Source: Bacteroidia bacterium (GTDB taxonomy: Bacteria; Bacteroidota; Bacteroidia; Chitinophagales; BACL12). Taken from it: DNA of 34,341 bases. The stretch is taken from assembly GCA_030432405.1 (NCBI GenBank), contig JAUIHG010000012.1, positions 1 through 34,341 on the forward strand, written 5' to 3'. This document shows positions 15,029 through 22,832 of the stretch, one piece after another (positions within the stretch are counted from its first letter, which is position 1; each line of letters starts with the position of its first letter). Under the pieces are notes generated by a model. The model was given only the letters and a program-made list of their open reading frames with translations. It did not search any database and was not told where the DNA came from. Both the position numbers and the translations under genes were made by a program.

Positions 15029-17137
15029 ATGTACCACAAGCGCCATGGCTGGTCGGTCCTTCTTTTGCTGGCTGCGGCCATGCTTCTGTTGCCTGCCTGC
15101 AAGCGCGACGCTGGTGTTCCCAGTTGGGACGCCGAAGCCCTGTTGCCGCTGGTCAGCGACAGCCTGAGCCTGAACAACCTTGTTGCCGACAGTTTGTTGG
15201 AGGCCAATGCCGACGGATCCCTTCGACTGGTGTACGCCAACAGGCTGTTGGGCCTGGACCTGGTGGACGAAGGCATTGAGATTCCCGATACCGCCCTGAC
15301 GGTCAGCGTCAACCTGGAAACCCTGGTATTGGACGACCGCAGCATCGAAACCCGCATCAGCCTGGGCCGCCTTCTGCAGGAAGTCCCGGGCGGTGCCCTG
15401 TTGATCCTGTTGATCAACACCGGCTCGCCGGTCTCCGTACCCGCAGTCGCTGACATCGGGACCGGTGCGGTGCCCATCGATGCGACAGATTTTTTCATCA
15501 GTGCCGACATCGACTCGGGGTATCTGGACATTGAGGTGGCCAATGGCCTGGCCCTCGACCTCACCGACGCCCTGTTTGTCCTCCGCGATCCGGTGGGCGG
15601 CTTTGAGGTGTTGCGCGATTCCTTTGACCTCATTCCGGCAGGTGGTACGGTCGGTTCCTCCGTCGACCTGTCCGGACTGACGGTGGGCGGCCTGCTGGAG
15701 GCTGAACTGGTGCGGGTGTCTACGCCGGGCACCACCTCCGCGGTGGCCATGGATACGGCCGATGCCGTGTTGGTCACGGCTTCGGTGCGCGGCATGAAAG
15801 TCAATGAAGCCACCGCCATCTTCCCGGCGCAGGACCTGGTCAATACCGAATCGAATGTCCTCTACGATCTGGGCGGACCAGAAGTGACCTCCATGGATAT
15901 CGCCAGCGGCAATGTGCTCATTCAGGTGGTCAATACCATCGGGGACAGCATCTCCATCGACTATGCCATCCCGGGCGCCACCGGACCGGATGGGCTGCCG
16001 GTCGCCTTCCAGGCGGTTGTGCCTCCGGCACCCCTGGGCGGCAGCATTTTTATCGAGGAGCGTTTTGACCTGACCGGCTACTCGATCGACCTGCGTGGGC
16101 CAAGCGGCAATGCCTTCAATACCTTCGGAAACCAATTCAGTGCCCGCATCGATTCCACAGGCACCGTGGTCACCATCTCGCTGGACGATTCGATCCGGGT
16201 CAACTATGGCCTGGAGTCCATCGTTCCGGCTGCCCTTTACGGCTATGCCGGCCAGGCGGAATTCGACCTGGACGAAAGCGTTTCCTTTGATTTTCTGGAA
16301 GGCATCTCCGCCGATGTCCTCGATATGGCCGAAACCGACCTGGATTTGGTCATCCGAAACGGGCAGGGCGTGGAAGGCCGCATTGTGCTCGATGCCTTTC
16401 AGGCCGAAAACAGCCGCACCGCCACCACAGTGGACCTGATAGCGCCAAGCCTGATTGGCCAGCCGGTGGATGTGGTCCGGGCAGTCCGCAACCCCTTTGT
16501 TCCGGGCATTACCCGCATTGCGCTGGACGAAAACAACAGCAATGTGGATGCCTTGCTGGAGGCTTTGCCAGACCGCCTTTCGGCCAGCGGCCAGGTGATG
16601 GTCAATCCCAACGGCAATACGTTTGGCTACCAGGATTTTGTGGTGGCCTCCAATGCCCTGGATCTGGACGCGGAACTCAGCATTCCCTTGCGCATTGCTG
16701 CACAAGGCCTCAGCGTAGCCGATACCCTGTCTTTTGAGCTGTTTTCGGGTGCGGAAGACCCCACCGTTGCCGTCCTGTCCGCTACGCTGTATCTCAAGGC
16801 CCGAAACGCCTTCCCGATGAACGGCAGCCTGCGCGTTGAATTCCTGGACAACGCAGGCGTGCTGCAATACACGCTGTTCGCCAGCCCGCTGGCGCTTCCC
16901 GAAGGCCTTGTGGGCCCTGACTGCCGGGTCAGCGTGCCCGGCCAGCTGGACCTCGAGATTCCCCTGGATGCCGAGGCGGTCAATGCCTTGCGCTCAGCCA
17001 CCCAGGTGCGTACTGCTGCGGTGCTGAACACCGCCGACGCGCCCGATTGCGGCGGCTATGCCACGCTTTTTGCAGACCAATACCTGGCCTTTGAACTGGC
17101 GGCTGCTTTGGAGCTGGCGGTGGTGGCCGATTTCTGA
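15029..17137 (+). CDS. Large Bacteroidota-type surface lipoprotein, unknown function
   Basis: Starts MYHKRHGWSVLLLLAAAMLLLPACKR, a lipoprotein signal with lipobox LPAC, so residue C24 should be lipidated. The mature start (VPSWDAEALLPLVSDSLSLNNLVAD) matches a recurring Bacteroidota theme: C-K-x-x-PSWD then L-T/S-L-x-x-L. The remaining ~670 residues are predicted beta-rich, Asp- and Thr-rich, with no enzyme motif; one feature is repeated stretches of the type GxxVDLSGLTVGGLL and FDLTGYSIDLRGPSGN. It is likely an outer-membrane component. I use the ATG at 15029, because the 85 upstream codons in frame are not signal-like. Two bases separate its stop from the following beta-barrel gene, so both should be co-translated and may work together. 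Confidence 0.8.
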   Translation: MYHKRHGWSVLLLLAAAMLLLPACKRDAGVPSWDAEALLPLVSDSLSLNNLVADSLLEANADGSLRLVYANRLLGLDLVDEGIEIPDTALTVSVNLETLVLDDRSIETRISLGRLLQEVPGGALLILLINTGSPVSVPAVADIGTGAVPIDATDFFISADIDSGYLDIEVANGLALDLTDALFVLRDPVGGFEVLRDSFDLIPAGGTVGSSVDLSGLTVGGLLEAELVRVSTPGTTSAVAMDTADAVLVTASVRGMKVNEATAIFPAQDLVNTESNVLYDLGGPEVTSMDIASGNVLIQVVNTIGDSISIDYAIPGATGPDGLPVAFQAVVPPAPLGGSIFIEERFDLTGYSIDLRGPSGNAFNTFGNQFSARIDSTGTVVTISLDDSIRVNYGLESIVPAALYGYAGQAEFDLDESVSFDFLEGISADVLDMAETDLDLVIRNGQGVEGRIVLDAFQAENSRTATTVDLIAPSLIGQPVDVVRAVRNPFVPGITRIALDENNSNVDALLEALPDRLSASGQVMVNPNGNTFGYQDFVVASNALDLDAELSIPLRIAAQGLSVADTLSFELFSGAEDPTVAVLSATLYLKARNAFPMNGSLRVEFLDNAGVLQYTLFASPLALPEGLVGPDCRVSVPGQLDLEIPLDAEAVNALRSATQVRTAAVLNTADAPDCGGYATLFADQYLAFELAAALELAVVADF

Positions 17138-17139
17138 CC

Positions 17140-18600
17140 ATGCGTTCATCCCCAACGGCATTTTCGGCCATGCGCTGGACCTGGGTCCTCAAACGGCTTT
17201 TTGGATTGGCCATCGGCCTGAGTGTCCCGGTTGGGATCCAGGCGCAGGGACCGGAGCTGACGCCGGTGGCTCCCGGCAAGATGCCACCGCCGACCACCTA
17301 CATCTCCAGCTCCGGCATCTCCGAAGGGCTCGACCTGATGCTGCAGCCCGGGGCCAACGGCTTGTTCGACCGTTTTGATGGCCGCCGCGGCCAGGTGGGC
17401 CTGGTGCTGCATTCGGAATTCACCGCCGCATCCTCGGCCTTGCCTTACGCCATGTTGCAGCGGCTGATTTGGGGCGGCTTCATCGACGCAGAGCTCAAAC
17501 AGCAAGCCCTGGACGCCTCCGGCGAATCCTCCTCCGGCCCCGAGCGGGCAGGCCTGGAGTGGCACAACGGCGCTACGCTGATGTTTGGCATGCTGCCGGG
17601 CAGCGGCTTTGCCGATTGGCACGGCTACCTGCGGGCTTCTTCCTCCCTGGAGCTGGGACTGGCCTTCACGCCGGACCTGTATACCCTGCTGTTTTACGGC
17701 AATGCCCCTCTGGCCGGCCGTGATGCCAACCTGGAGCAAACCGCGGTACGTTACCAGCGCACCCAACGCCTGGAAGTAGGCCTGTCCATGCGCAGACCGC
17801 TGAACCACAATACCCGCTTCTTTGCCGGGGCCGGTGTGGGACTTGTGCAGGGCATCCGCTACGACGAAGCCCAGCTGGACGGCGCATTTTTTACGGCCTC
17901 GGACGGAAGCCGTATGGATATGGGACTGGACGGCTTTTACCGGGGTACCGATTCAACCGGACGCTGGGACGAAGCGTATGGTTGGGGATGGACCGGGTCC
18001 GCGCAACTGCGCCTGGAGCGGCGTTTCGCCGAAGGCGTATGGGGACTCCTGTTTGCCGATGTGCAGGACCTTGGATCGGTACGCTGGAAAGGTCCGGCCA
18101 CCCGTTACGCCGCGGATTCCAGCTGGTCCTTTGAGGGCTTGAGCGTGGAGGATCTCCAGGACCTTTCCAGCGGGCTGTTGTTCGCCGAAGGCGGCAATAC
18201 CACCGATAGCCTGCTGGACCTGCTGGGCGTCGATGGCCGGGATGGTGCGTTCAGCGCGCCTTTGCAGCCCCTGGTATCCGTGGGCGTGCAGATGGCCGTG
18301 CGCCGAATGCGGTTTGGGGCCGGGTACCGGCAGCGCCTGGACAGCCCGATGCGGCCGCTTTTCTGGGCACAGGGGGGCTATGCGATGGCCAAGGGTGCAG
18401 TAGAGCCACGCCTGAACCTGGCCCATGGCGGTTGGGGCTCCTGGCAAGTGGGCGCGGAACTGCGCCTGGCCCTGGTCAAATCCCGTCCGGAAGGATTTCG
18501 GCCCCATTTGCGCATTGGAGCCACCGATGTGCTGGGCCTGTTGGCCCCTTCCGCCGCCAATGGCGGTACCGCCTATGTCCAATTGGGCGCACGCTTCTGA
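17140..18600 (+). CDS. Outer-membrane beta-barrel protein, DUF5723-like
   Basis: 486 residues beginning with a cleavable signal peptide (to about residue 36, GIQAQ). The sequence shows alternating short amphipathic strands with Gly, aromatic turns and a terminal phenylalanine (VQLGARF), typical of an outer-membrane barrel. I recall DUF5723 as the likely family because of the N-terminal text on beta-rich repeats and the final F, but the assignment is uncertain. It starts 2 bases after the stop of the large lipoprotein and so forms a coupled pair with it. Likely role: outer-membrane partner of the lipoprotein, not transport of a known substrate. A palindrome copy encodes D-A-S-G-E-S at 17515. 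Confidence 0.8.
   Translation: MRSSPTAFSAMRWTWVLKRLFGLAIGLSVPVGIQAQGPELTPVAPGKMPPPTTYISSSGISEGLDLMLQPGANGLFDRFDGRRGQVGLVLHSEFTAASSALPYAMLQRLIWGGFIDAELKQQALDASGESSSGPERAGLEWHNGATLMFGMLPGSGFADWHGYLRASSSLELGLAFTPDLYTLLFYGNAPLAGRDANLEQTAVRYQRTQRLEVGLSMRRPLNHNTRFFAGAGVGLVQGIRYDEAQLDGAFFTASDGSRMDMGLDGFYRGTDSTGRWDEAYGWGWTGSAQLRLERRFAEGVWGLLFADVQDLGSVRWKGPATRYAADSSWSFEGLSVEDLQDLSSGLLFAEGGNTTDSLLDLLGVDGRDGAFSAPLQPLVSVGVQMAVRRMRFGAGYRQRLDSPMRPLFWAQGGYAMAKGAVEPRLNLAHGGWGSWQVGAELRLALVKSRPEGFRPHLRIGATDVLGLLAPSAANGGTAYVQLGARF
17515..17526. repeat. Dispersed palindrome copy A5 (12 bases, in the beta-barrel gene)
   Basis: GCCTCCGGCGAA, the minus-strand complement of TTCGCCGGAGGC; read on the plus strand as A-S-G-E in a serine-rich loop (DASGESSSG). 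Confidence 0.65.
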
Positions 18601-18723
18601 GCAAAGTCCCGGAGCGCCCCGCGGTGCGCGTCTGCCTGCTGCTTGCGGTGCGGATGCCCGCTGCTGCAAAGGCTATCTTCGTCGGCCGCTATGCCGCCCG
18701 CGCGGCCGGCGTGAACATCCAAT

Positions 18724-20088
18724 ATGGAGCAGCCGTCTTCAGCCCACATGGCATCCGAACCAGCAGGTGCCGAAGCGTTCAGCGAAGTCTGCATTCTGGG
18801 CGCCGGTCCCGCCGGGGCCACGGCCGCCATGGTGTTGGCACGCGCCGGTATGGACTGCACGCTGATTGACCGTGCGGTCTTCCCGCGGGACAAGGTTTGC
18901 GGCGACGCCCTGTCGGGCAAGGTCGTGGACACCCTGCGCAAAATCGATCCGGCCCTGGCCCTGGCGCTGGGGGAGGAGCACAGCCATCTGCCCTGCTGGG
19001 GGGTGCAGTTCATAGCGCCTTCCGGCGAAGTCCTCGAGGTGCCCTTCCGCCTGGATTACGCCGACCGCATGGACCAGGAGCGGGCGCCGGGCTATATCGC
19101 ACGGCGCATGGATTTTGACCACTGGCTCCTGCAGCAGGCCCTGGCCAGTGGAGCGGACGCGACGGCGGAATCCGCGAACAGGGGCCGCATCCATTGGCAC
19201 CCCGAAACCAGCATCGGTGGACTGGAGCAGCTGGTCCTGCCGGATGGTCGGCCGGGTGTTCGCCTGAAGGCAAAAGACGGCCGAAGCTGGACCACAGCGC
19301 TGCTGTTGGCCGCCGACGGGGCCAACGGGGTGGGCAAACAATTGGGTGGTTACCGCATGGAACCGGGGCACCATTCGGCCGCCGTGCGGGCCTATTACAG
19401 TGGCGTGCAGGGCCTGCATCCGCACCACTTCATCGAACTGCATTACCTGCGCGGTGTGGTGCCCGGGTATCTGTGGATCTTCCCGCTGCCGGACGGCCGC
19501 GCCAATGTGGGGCTGGGCCTGCGTTCAGACCAGATCGCCAAGCGGCGGCTGGACCTCAAAAAGCTCCTGCGGGAGGCCATCGACGGCCACCCGGAACTGC
19601 GCCGGCGCTTTGCCCATGCCGAGGCCGAAGGACCCGTGCGGGGTTTTGGACTGCCCCTGGGCAGCAAACGGCGCACCCTGCAGGGCGATGCCTTCATGCT
19701 GCTGGGCGATGCGGCCTGCCTCATCGATCCGTTCACCGGAGAAGGCATCGGCAACGCCATGATCTCCGGGCGCCTGGCCGCCGAGCGCATCCTGGCCCTG
19801 CGGCAAACGGACCACACGGACCACCACCCCACAGCTCCCGTAACCAACCGAGCCGCAGACCTGGCGCCTTACGGCGAAGCGGTATACCGCCAGCTTGGCG
19901 ACGAACTCAAACTCAGCTACGCCATGCAGCGGTTGGCCGCCCATCCACGCCTGTTTAATTTTGTGGTCCGCAAAGCCGCGCGCAACGCGACCTTGCGGGA
20001 AACCATTTCCTGCATGTTCGAGGACCTCGACATGCGGGAGCGCCTCCGCAAACCGGGCTTTTACCTCAAGCTCCTGTTTTCGGACTGA
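18724..20088 (+). CDS. Geranylgeranyl reductase-family FAD-dependent oxidoreductase
   Basis: FAD-binding flavoprotein of 454 residues. The dinucleotide motif is CILGAGPAGATAAMVLAR (GAGPAG 26-31), followed by FPRDKVCGDALSGKVVDTLRKI, YIARRMDFDHWLLQQA, the second FAD motif AADGANGVGKQLG and the third GDAACLIDPFTGEGIGNAMISGRLAAE. Family members reduce isoprenoid chains or oxidise aromatic substrates; the exact substrate is unknown. Start alternatives are the ATG at 18724 and the ATG eight codons later; the text between is not conserved. A -7 box-like TATCTTCG lies at 18674. It precedes a DUF4920 lipoprotein gene by 22 bases. Confidence 0.9.
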   Translation: MEQPSSAHMASEPAGAEAFSEVCILGAGPAGATAAMVLARAGMDCTLIDRAVFPRDKVCGDALSGKVVDTLRKIDPALALALGEEHSHLPCWGVQFIAPSGEVLEVPFRLDYADRMDQERAPGYIARRMDFDHWLLQQALASGADATAESANRGRIHWHPETSIGGLEQLVLPDGRPGVRLKAKDGRSWTTALLLAADGANGVGKQLGGYRMEPGHHSAAVRAYYSGVQGLHPHHFIELHYLRGVVPGYLWIFPLPDGRANVGLGLRSDQIAKRRLDLKKLLREAIDGHPELRRRFAHAEAEGPVRGFGLPLGSKRRTLQGDAFMLLGDAACLIDPFTGEGIGNAMISGRLAAERILALRQTDHTDHHPTAPVTNRAADLAPYGEAVYRQLGDELKLSYAMQRLAAHPRLFNFVVRKAARNATLRETISCMFEDLDMRERLRKPGFYLKLLFSD

Positions 20089-20110
20089 GCCTTTTGCCAA
20101 AACCCAACCC

Positions 20111-20701
20111 ATGTTCCGCACATCCCTTTCCCGTTCCGCCTTCGCGGGCTTTTTGCCCGCAGCCCTTTTCCTTGTGCTGTTTTCCGCAGCTTCCTGTGCG
20201 GACAGCGCCGGTGGCGAAGACCACGCCGATACCGACGCCCACACCGAAGCCGAGCACGATGAAACCGATCATGCCGAGGAAGAAGCATCCAACGTGGTGC
20301 TCAACGATGCCGGCGGATACGGCGATGTGATTACCGCCGAAGACGCCATGAGCACCGACGAACTGATGGCCGCCATGGACGGTGTGGAGGAGATGCCGGC
20401 CAAGGTCAAAGGCACGGTGAGCTCCGCCTGCCAGATGTCCGGCTGCTGGATGAAGCTGCCATACGGCGAAGACGGCGAAATGCGCGTGGCCTTCAAGGAC
20501 TACGGCTTCTTTGTGCCCAAGGACCTGGCCGGCACCACGGTGGTGGTGCAGGGCATCGCCAAGCGCACGGAGGTTCCCGTGGAAACCCTGCGGCATTTTG
20601 CCGAAGATGAAGGCGCGAGCGAAGAAGAAATTGCCGCCATCACCGAGCCTTCGGTGGAGATCGAATTTGTGGCCGACGGGGTCCTGCCTGTGGAAGGGTA
20701 A
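20111..20701 (+). CDS. DUF4920-family lipoprotein
   Basis: 196 residues. A lipoprotein signal (MFRTSLSRSAFAGFLPAALFLVLFSAASC) is followed by an acidic, His-rich linker (DHADTDAHTEAEHDETDHAEEE) that could bind divalent metals or act as a spacer. The C-terminal ~130 residues match the DUF4920 layout: GDVITAEDAMSTDEL, KVKGTVSSACQMSGCWMKLP, MRVAFKDYGFFVPKDLAGTTVVVQGIA and VSVEIEFVADGVLP-like ending. The CxxxGCWM cysteines are the family's signature. Function is unknown. The gene follows the flavoprotein gene and precedes the tRNA cluster. Confidence 0.88.
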   Translation: MFRTSLSRSAFAGFLPAALFLVLFSAASCADSAGGEDHADTDAHTEAEHDETDHAEEEASNVVLNDAGGYGDVITAEDAMSTDELMAAMDGVEEMPAKVKGTVSSACQMSGCWMKLPYGEDGEMRVAFKDYGFFVPKDLAGTTVVVQGIAKRTEVPVETLRHFAEDEGASEEEIAAITEPSVEIEFVADGVLPVEG

Positions 20702-20785
20702 ACCCGTCCATCCTAAGCGGGAAGCCAGGGTGGAAATGGGGGCTGAAAATGCCGCTCGGGCATGGCATCCTTGCCTGCAACGCCC

Positions 20786-20793
20786 TATATTTG
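20786..20793 (+). promoter_or_regulatory. Probable -7 promoter box of the tRNA cluster
   Basis: TATATTTG matches the Bacteroidota primary-sigma box TAnnTTTG exactly and ends 46 bases before tRNA-Lys. A TTG is present upstream, but not at the preferred distance, so only the -7 box is convincing. Confidence 0.5.
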
Positions 20794-20839
20794 CCCCGCT
20801 GTTGACGAACCGTCCGCAGCATTGTTCTTTTAGGACGTT

Positions 20840-20912
20840 GAAGCGATAGCTCAGTTGGTAGAGCAGCACACTTTTAATGTGCGGGTCCAGGGTTCGAGCC
20901 CCTGTCGCTTCA
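20840..20912 (+). tRNA. tRNA-Lys (anticodon TTT)
   Basis: The acceptor arm pairs GAAGCGA with TCGCTTC. The anticodon stem GCACA/TGTGC encloses CTTTTAA, giving anticodon TTT. The T arm contains GGTTCGAGCC. Discriminator A at 20912; CCA is not encoded. It lies 5 bases before the first tRNA-Leu. Confidence 0.97.
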
Positions 20913-20917
20913 CACCG

Positions 20918-21001
20918 GCCCAGATGGCGGAACTGGTAGACGCGCTAGATTCAGGTTCTAGTGACCGCAAGGTCGTGCAGGTTCGATTCCTGTTCTGGGC
21001 A
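20918..21001 (+). tRNA. tRNA-Leu (anticodon CAG)
   Basis: Acceptor GCCCAGA/TCTGGGC, an anticodon stem CTAGA/TCTAG with loop TTCAGGT (anticodon CAG, reads CUG) and a long variable arm (GTGACCGCAAGGTCGTG), as in class II tRNAs. CCA is not encoded. Long hairpin follows at 21005. Confidence 0.96.
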
Positions 21002-21004
21002 CTT

Positions 21005-21048
21005 CGCATTCGGCCGGTTCTGCCTTGAGCAGCAACCGGCCGAATGCG
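21005..21048. other. Long perfect hairpin between two tRNA-Leu genes
   Basis: CGCATTCGGCCGGTT (21005-21019) and AACCGGCCGAATGCG (21034-21048) are perfect 15-bp arms. The interior CTGC/GCAG extends the stem further around a 5-base loop, so about 19 bp can pair. There is no T-run after it. It could be an RNase III-type processing site, a degenerate terminator, or a member of the palindrome family (core TTCGGCCG). Confidence 0.8.
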
Positions 21049-21071
21049 CTACAAGCTCCCTTGATGGTTCA

Positions 21072-21157
21072 GCCCAGATGGCGGAATTGGTAGACGCGCC
21101 AGGTTGAGGGCCTGGTGTCCTTCACTGGACGTGCAAGTTCGACTCTTGTTCTGGGCA
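21072..21157 (+). tRNA. tRNA-Leu (anticodon GAG)
   Basis: Same acceptor arm as the first tRNA-Leu (GCCCAGA/TCTGGGC). The anticodon stem CCAGG/CCTGG holds TTGAGGG, giving anticodon GAG (reads CUU/CUC). The variable arm is long (GTGTCCTTCACTGGACGTG). Discriminator A at 21157, no encoded CCA. Followed by a terminator at 21168. Confidence 0.96.
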
Positions 21158-21167
21158 CATCGCTAAC

Positions 21168-21200
21168 AGCCGGTTGCAGCACATGCAGCCGGCTTTTTTT
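21168..21200 (+). terminator. Rho-independent terminator of the tRNA cluster
   Basis: AGCCGG and CCGGCT arms, with an inner TGCA/TGCA pairing, followed by seven T. It closes the tRNA-Lys/Leu/Leu transcript. Confidence 0.88.
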
Positions 21201-21317
21201 GTGCCCTGGCTTCTGAAAACCCTGCACGATGGTATCCGCAATTCAAGGATCTATGGGCACGAGGCCAACACGAAGCCCGCGGCCGGCTATCGTATCTTAC
21301 CGGGACAAGCTTCCGCG

Positions 21318-22454
21318 ATGCCCCCCATTCCGCTCCACCGCCCATCCCTGAGCCATTATGCCGGCCTGGCCGCCGGTTTGATTGCCACGCATGCCGGCCA
21401 GGCCCAGATCCATTACCACAACATCGATCCCGATGTGCTCATTCCCTGGGAGGCCGGCTACGCCGGTGCCGATTTGGGCAGTTTCGACGTGGATGGGGAC
21501 GGTCTGGCAGATCTGGCGTTCCAATCCACCACACGGACCTACGGGGTTGGACTGGGCATGTCGGTGCTTGATCCCGAACTGGCCTTTGGTGCATCCACGT
21601 TCACGTCCTTTTTTAATTCCTGCACCGTCAACAGCCTGGCCCTGCGGGGCCCCTACGGCCGTTCCATCAATGCCGCGTTGCATTTTGAGCCTGCCGGCGT
21701 GCTGCTGGCCAGCACCTTTCCCTGTGGAGATGTCAGCCGTTGGGCCAAAGGGCAGGAGGGCTTTTTGCCCATTCGCCGCGGCAGCGGCACCACGGTCCGC
21801 TACGGTTGGCTGCGCATCGAGCGCCTGCCCGGCAGCACCCATGTTCGGCTGAAGGACTATGCGCTGCATGAGGTACCGGGGGTGCCCGTTCAGGCCGGCA
21901 ATCCCGGCGATACCTGTTTGGCCGTGGAGGCCGTGGAGGTAGAGGTGTTGCCCACCCTGCCCATCATGGGCACGGACCTCAGGATTACCTGGGGCAAGGT
22001 GCCGCAGCTGCTCGGCTATACGGTGGAAGTCAGCAAGGGGGCGCAGACCGCAACCTATGCCCGTGCCCGCAACCAGTTGTTGGCCACATCGGTGCCCGAT
22101 GGCTTGTACACGGTTCGGGTTCAGGCCGAATGCCCCAGCGGTGCCGGACCATGGAGCGAAGGGCTGACCTTTGAGCTGCCGGAAACCGAAAGCGGTCCAA
22201 AAGGACCCAAAACGGTGTTGAGCCTTCGCCGGGAAGGGGGCAGCAACCCGGGCGTTTCCTGGACCGCTGCGGCCCATACCCTGCACTGGGCCTGGATCGA
22301 CGGCCATGGCCGTGTGTTGGCGCAAGGGCAAGGGGCTTCACAAGGGCGGGCGCAAACAAACGCCGCCTGGCCAGGGGGCTGGTACATCCTTCGCCTGTCC
22401 GGCGAACACCCTTCCGGGCCCTGGATAGAATCCATCCGGGTCTGGAAGCCCTGA
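21318..22454 (+). CDS. Secreted protein with fibronectin-like domain and probable T9SS C-terminus
   Basis: 378 residues. It begins with a weak signal (MPPIPLHRPSLSHYAGLAAGLIATHAGQAQ) ending in an AxA-like site. An N-terminal beta region contains DVDGDGLADLAFQS, a calcium-binding-like repeat, and SRWAKGQEGFLPIRRGSGTTVRYGWLRIE, a Gly-rich strand. A fibronectin type III-like domain follows from about residue 205 (TWGKVPQLLGYTVEVSKG...YTVRVQAECPSGAGPWSEG). The C-terminus (GGWYILRLSGEHPSGPWIESIRVWKP) resembles a T9SS sorting strand pattern of GxYxLRL...SxRV, though the characteristic opening PNP is missing. Function unknown; the role is probably surface or extracellular. It converges on pspC and is preceded by a terminator and a run of no further signals. 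Confidence 0.7.
   Translation: MPPIPLHRPSLSHYAGLAAGLIATHAGQAQIHYHNIDPDVLIPWEAGYAGADLGSFDVDGDGLADLAFQSTTRTYGVGLGMSVLDPELAFGASTFTSFFNSCTVNSLALRGPYGRSINAALHFEPAGVLLASTFPCGDVSRWAKGQEGFLPIRRGSGTTVRYGWLRIERLPGSTHVRLKDYALHEVPGVPVQAGNPGDTCLAVEAVEVEVLPTLPIMGTDLRITWGKVPQLLGYTVEVSKGAQTATYARARNQLLATSVPDGLYTVRVQAECPSGAGPWSEGLTFELPETESGPKGPKTVLSLRREGGSNPGVSWTAAAHTLHWAWIDGHGRVLAQGQGASQGRAQTNAAWPGGWYILRLSGEHPSGPWIESIRVWKP
22390..22406. repeat. Palindrome variant with 5-base spacer (in the secreted-protein gene)
   Basis: TTCGCC-TGTCC-GGCGAA, both arms intact, read on the plus strand as L-R-L-S-G-E-H near the C-terminus. Confidence 0.55.
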
Positions 22455-22476
22455 GGGACGGAGCGGCATGAGGGGC

Positions 22477-22695
22477 TCAGGCGTCCCACACCGAGAGGAC
22501 GCGTTCGCGCAGGTAACTGCGCACATTCAACCAGAAAGCGGCAGCCAGGTACAGCACGATGGGACTACCGAAGGTCAGGCAGGTAGCATAGATAAAATGC
22601 AGGCGAACGCGCCGGCCGGCCAGGCCCATGCGCTCGCCGAGGTAGCTGCAGACCCCAAAGACGGGGGTTTCAATCAGGTGGCGCCAGCGGTTCAT
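22477..22695 (-). CDS. PspC-domain membrane protein
   Basis: A 72-residue PspC-domain protein of the Bacteroidota type (FGVCSYLGERMGLAGRRVRLHFIYATCLTFGSPIVLYLAAAFWLNVRSYLRERV). The N-terminal amphipathic part precedes one hydrophobic segment (about residues 38-60), so it should be anchored in the inner membrane. PspC relates to the phage-shock response; here no pspA or pspB is nearby. I start at the ATG at 22695; the frame is open further upstream but that text overlaps pyrF and is not homologous. Spacing to pyrF is about 135 bases and contains two 30-base imperfect direct repeats (22763-22822). Confidence 0.82.
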   Translation of the reverse strand: MNRWRHLIETPVFGVCSYLGERMGLAGRRVRLHFIYATCLTFGSPIVLYLAAAFWLNVRSYLRERVLSVWDA

Positions 22696-22832
22696 GCTTG
22701 GGTAAACGGAAAATGCACGGAAGGGTTCAGCGGGTGTGGTGCTGCTGTAACTCAAGGTACGGCCACCGGGTAAACCCGTGCTGCGCGTTTTTCCACCAGG
22801 CAAACCCGCACGTGCGGTGTTCTCCCTGCGTG

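Noticed and set aside
14753-16867. A 704-codon minus-strand open frame opposite the large lipoprotein gene
   Set aside because: No domains, very high His, Gln and Gly content and it begins at the far end of a gene with a clear signal peptide. GC-rich antisense frames are expected.
22763-22822. A pair of ~30-base direct repeats (CCACCGGGTAAACCCG / CCACCAGGCAAACCCG) between pyrF and pspC
   Set aside because: Only the first half of each unit matches well; two units are too few to claim an element. It may be part of the pspC upstream region.
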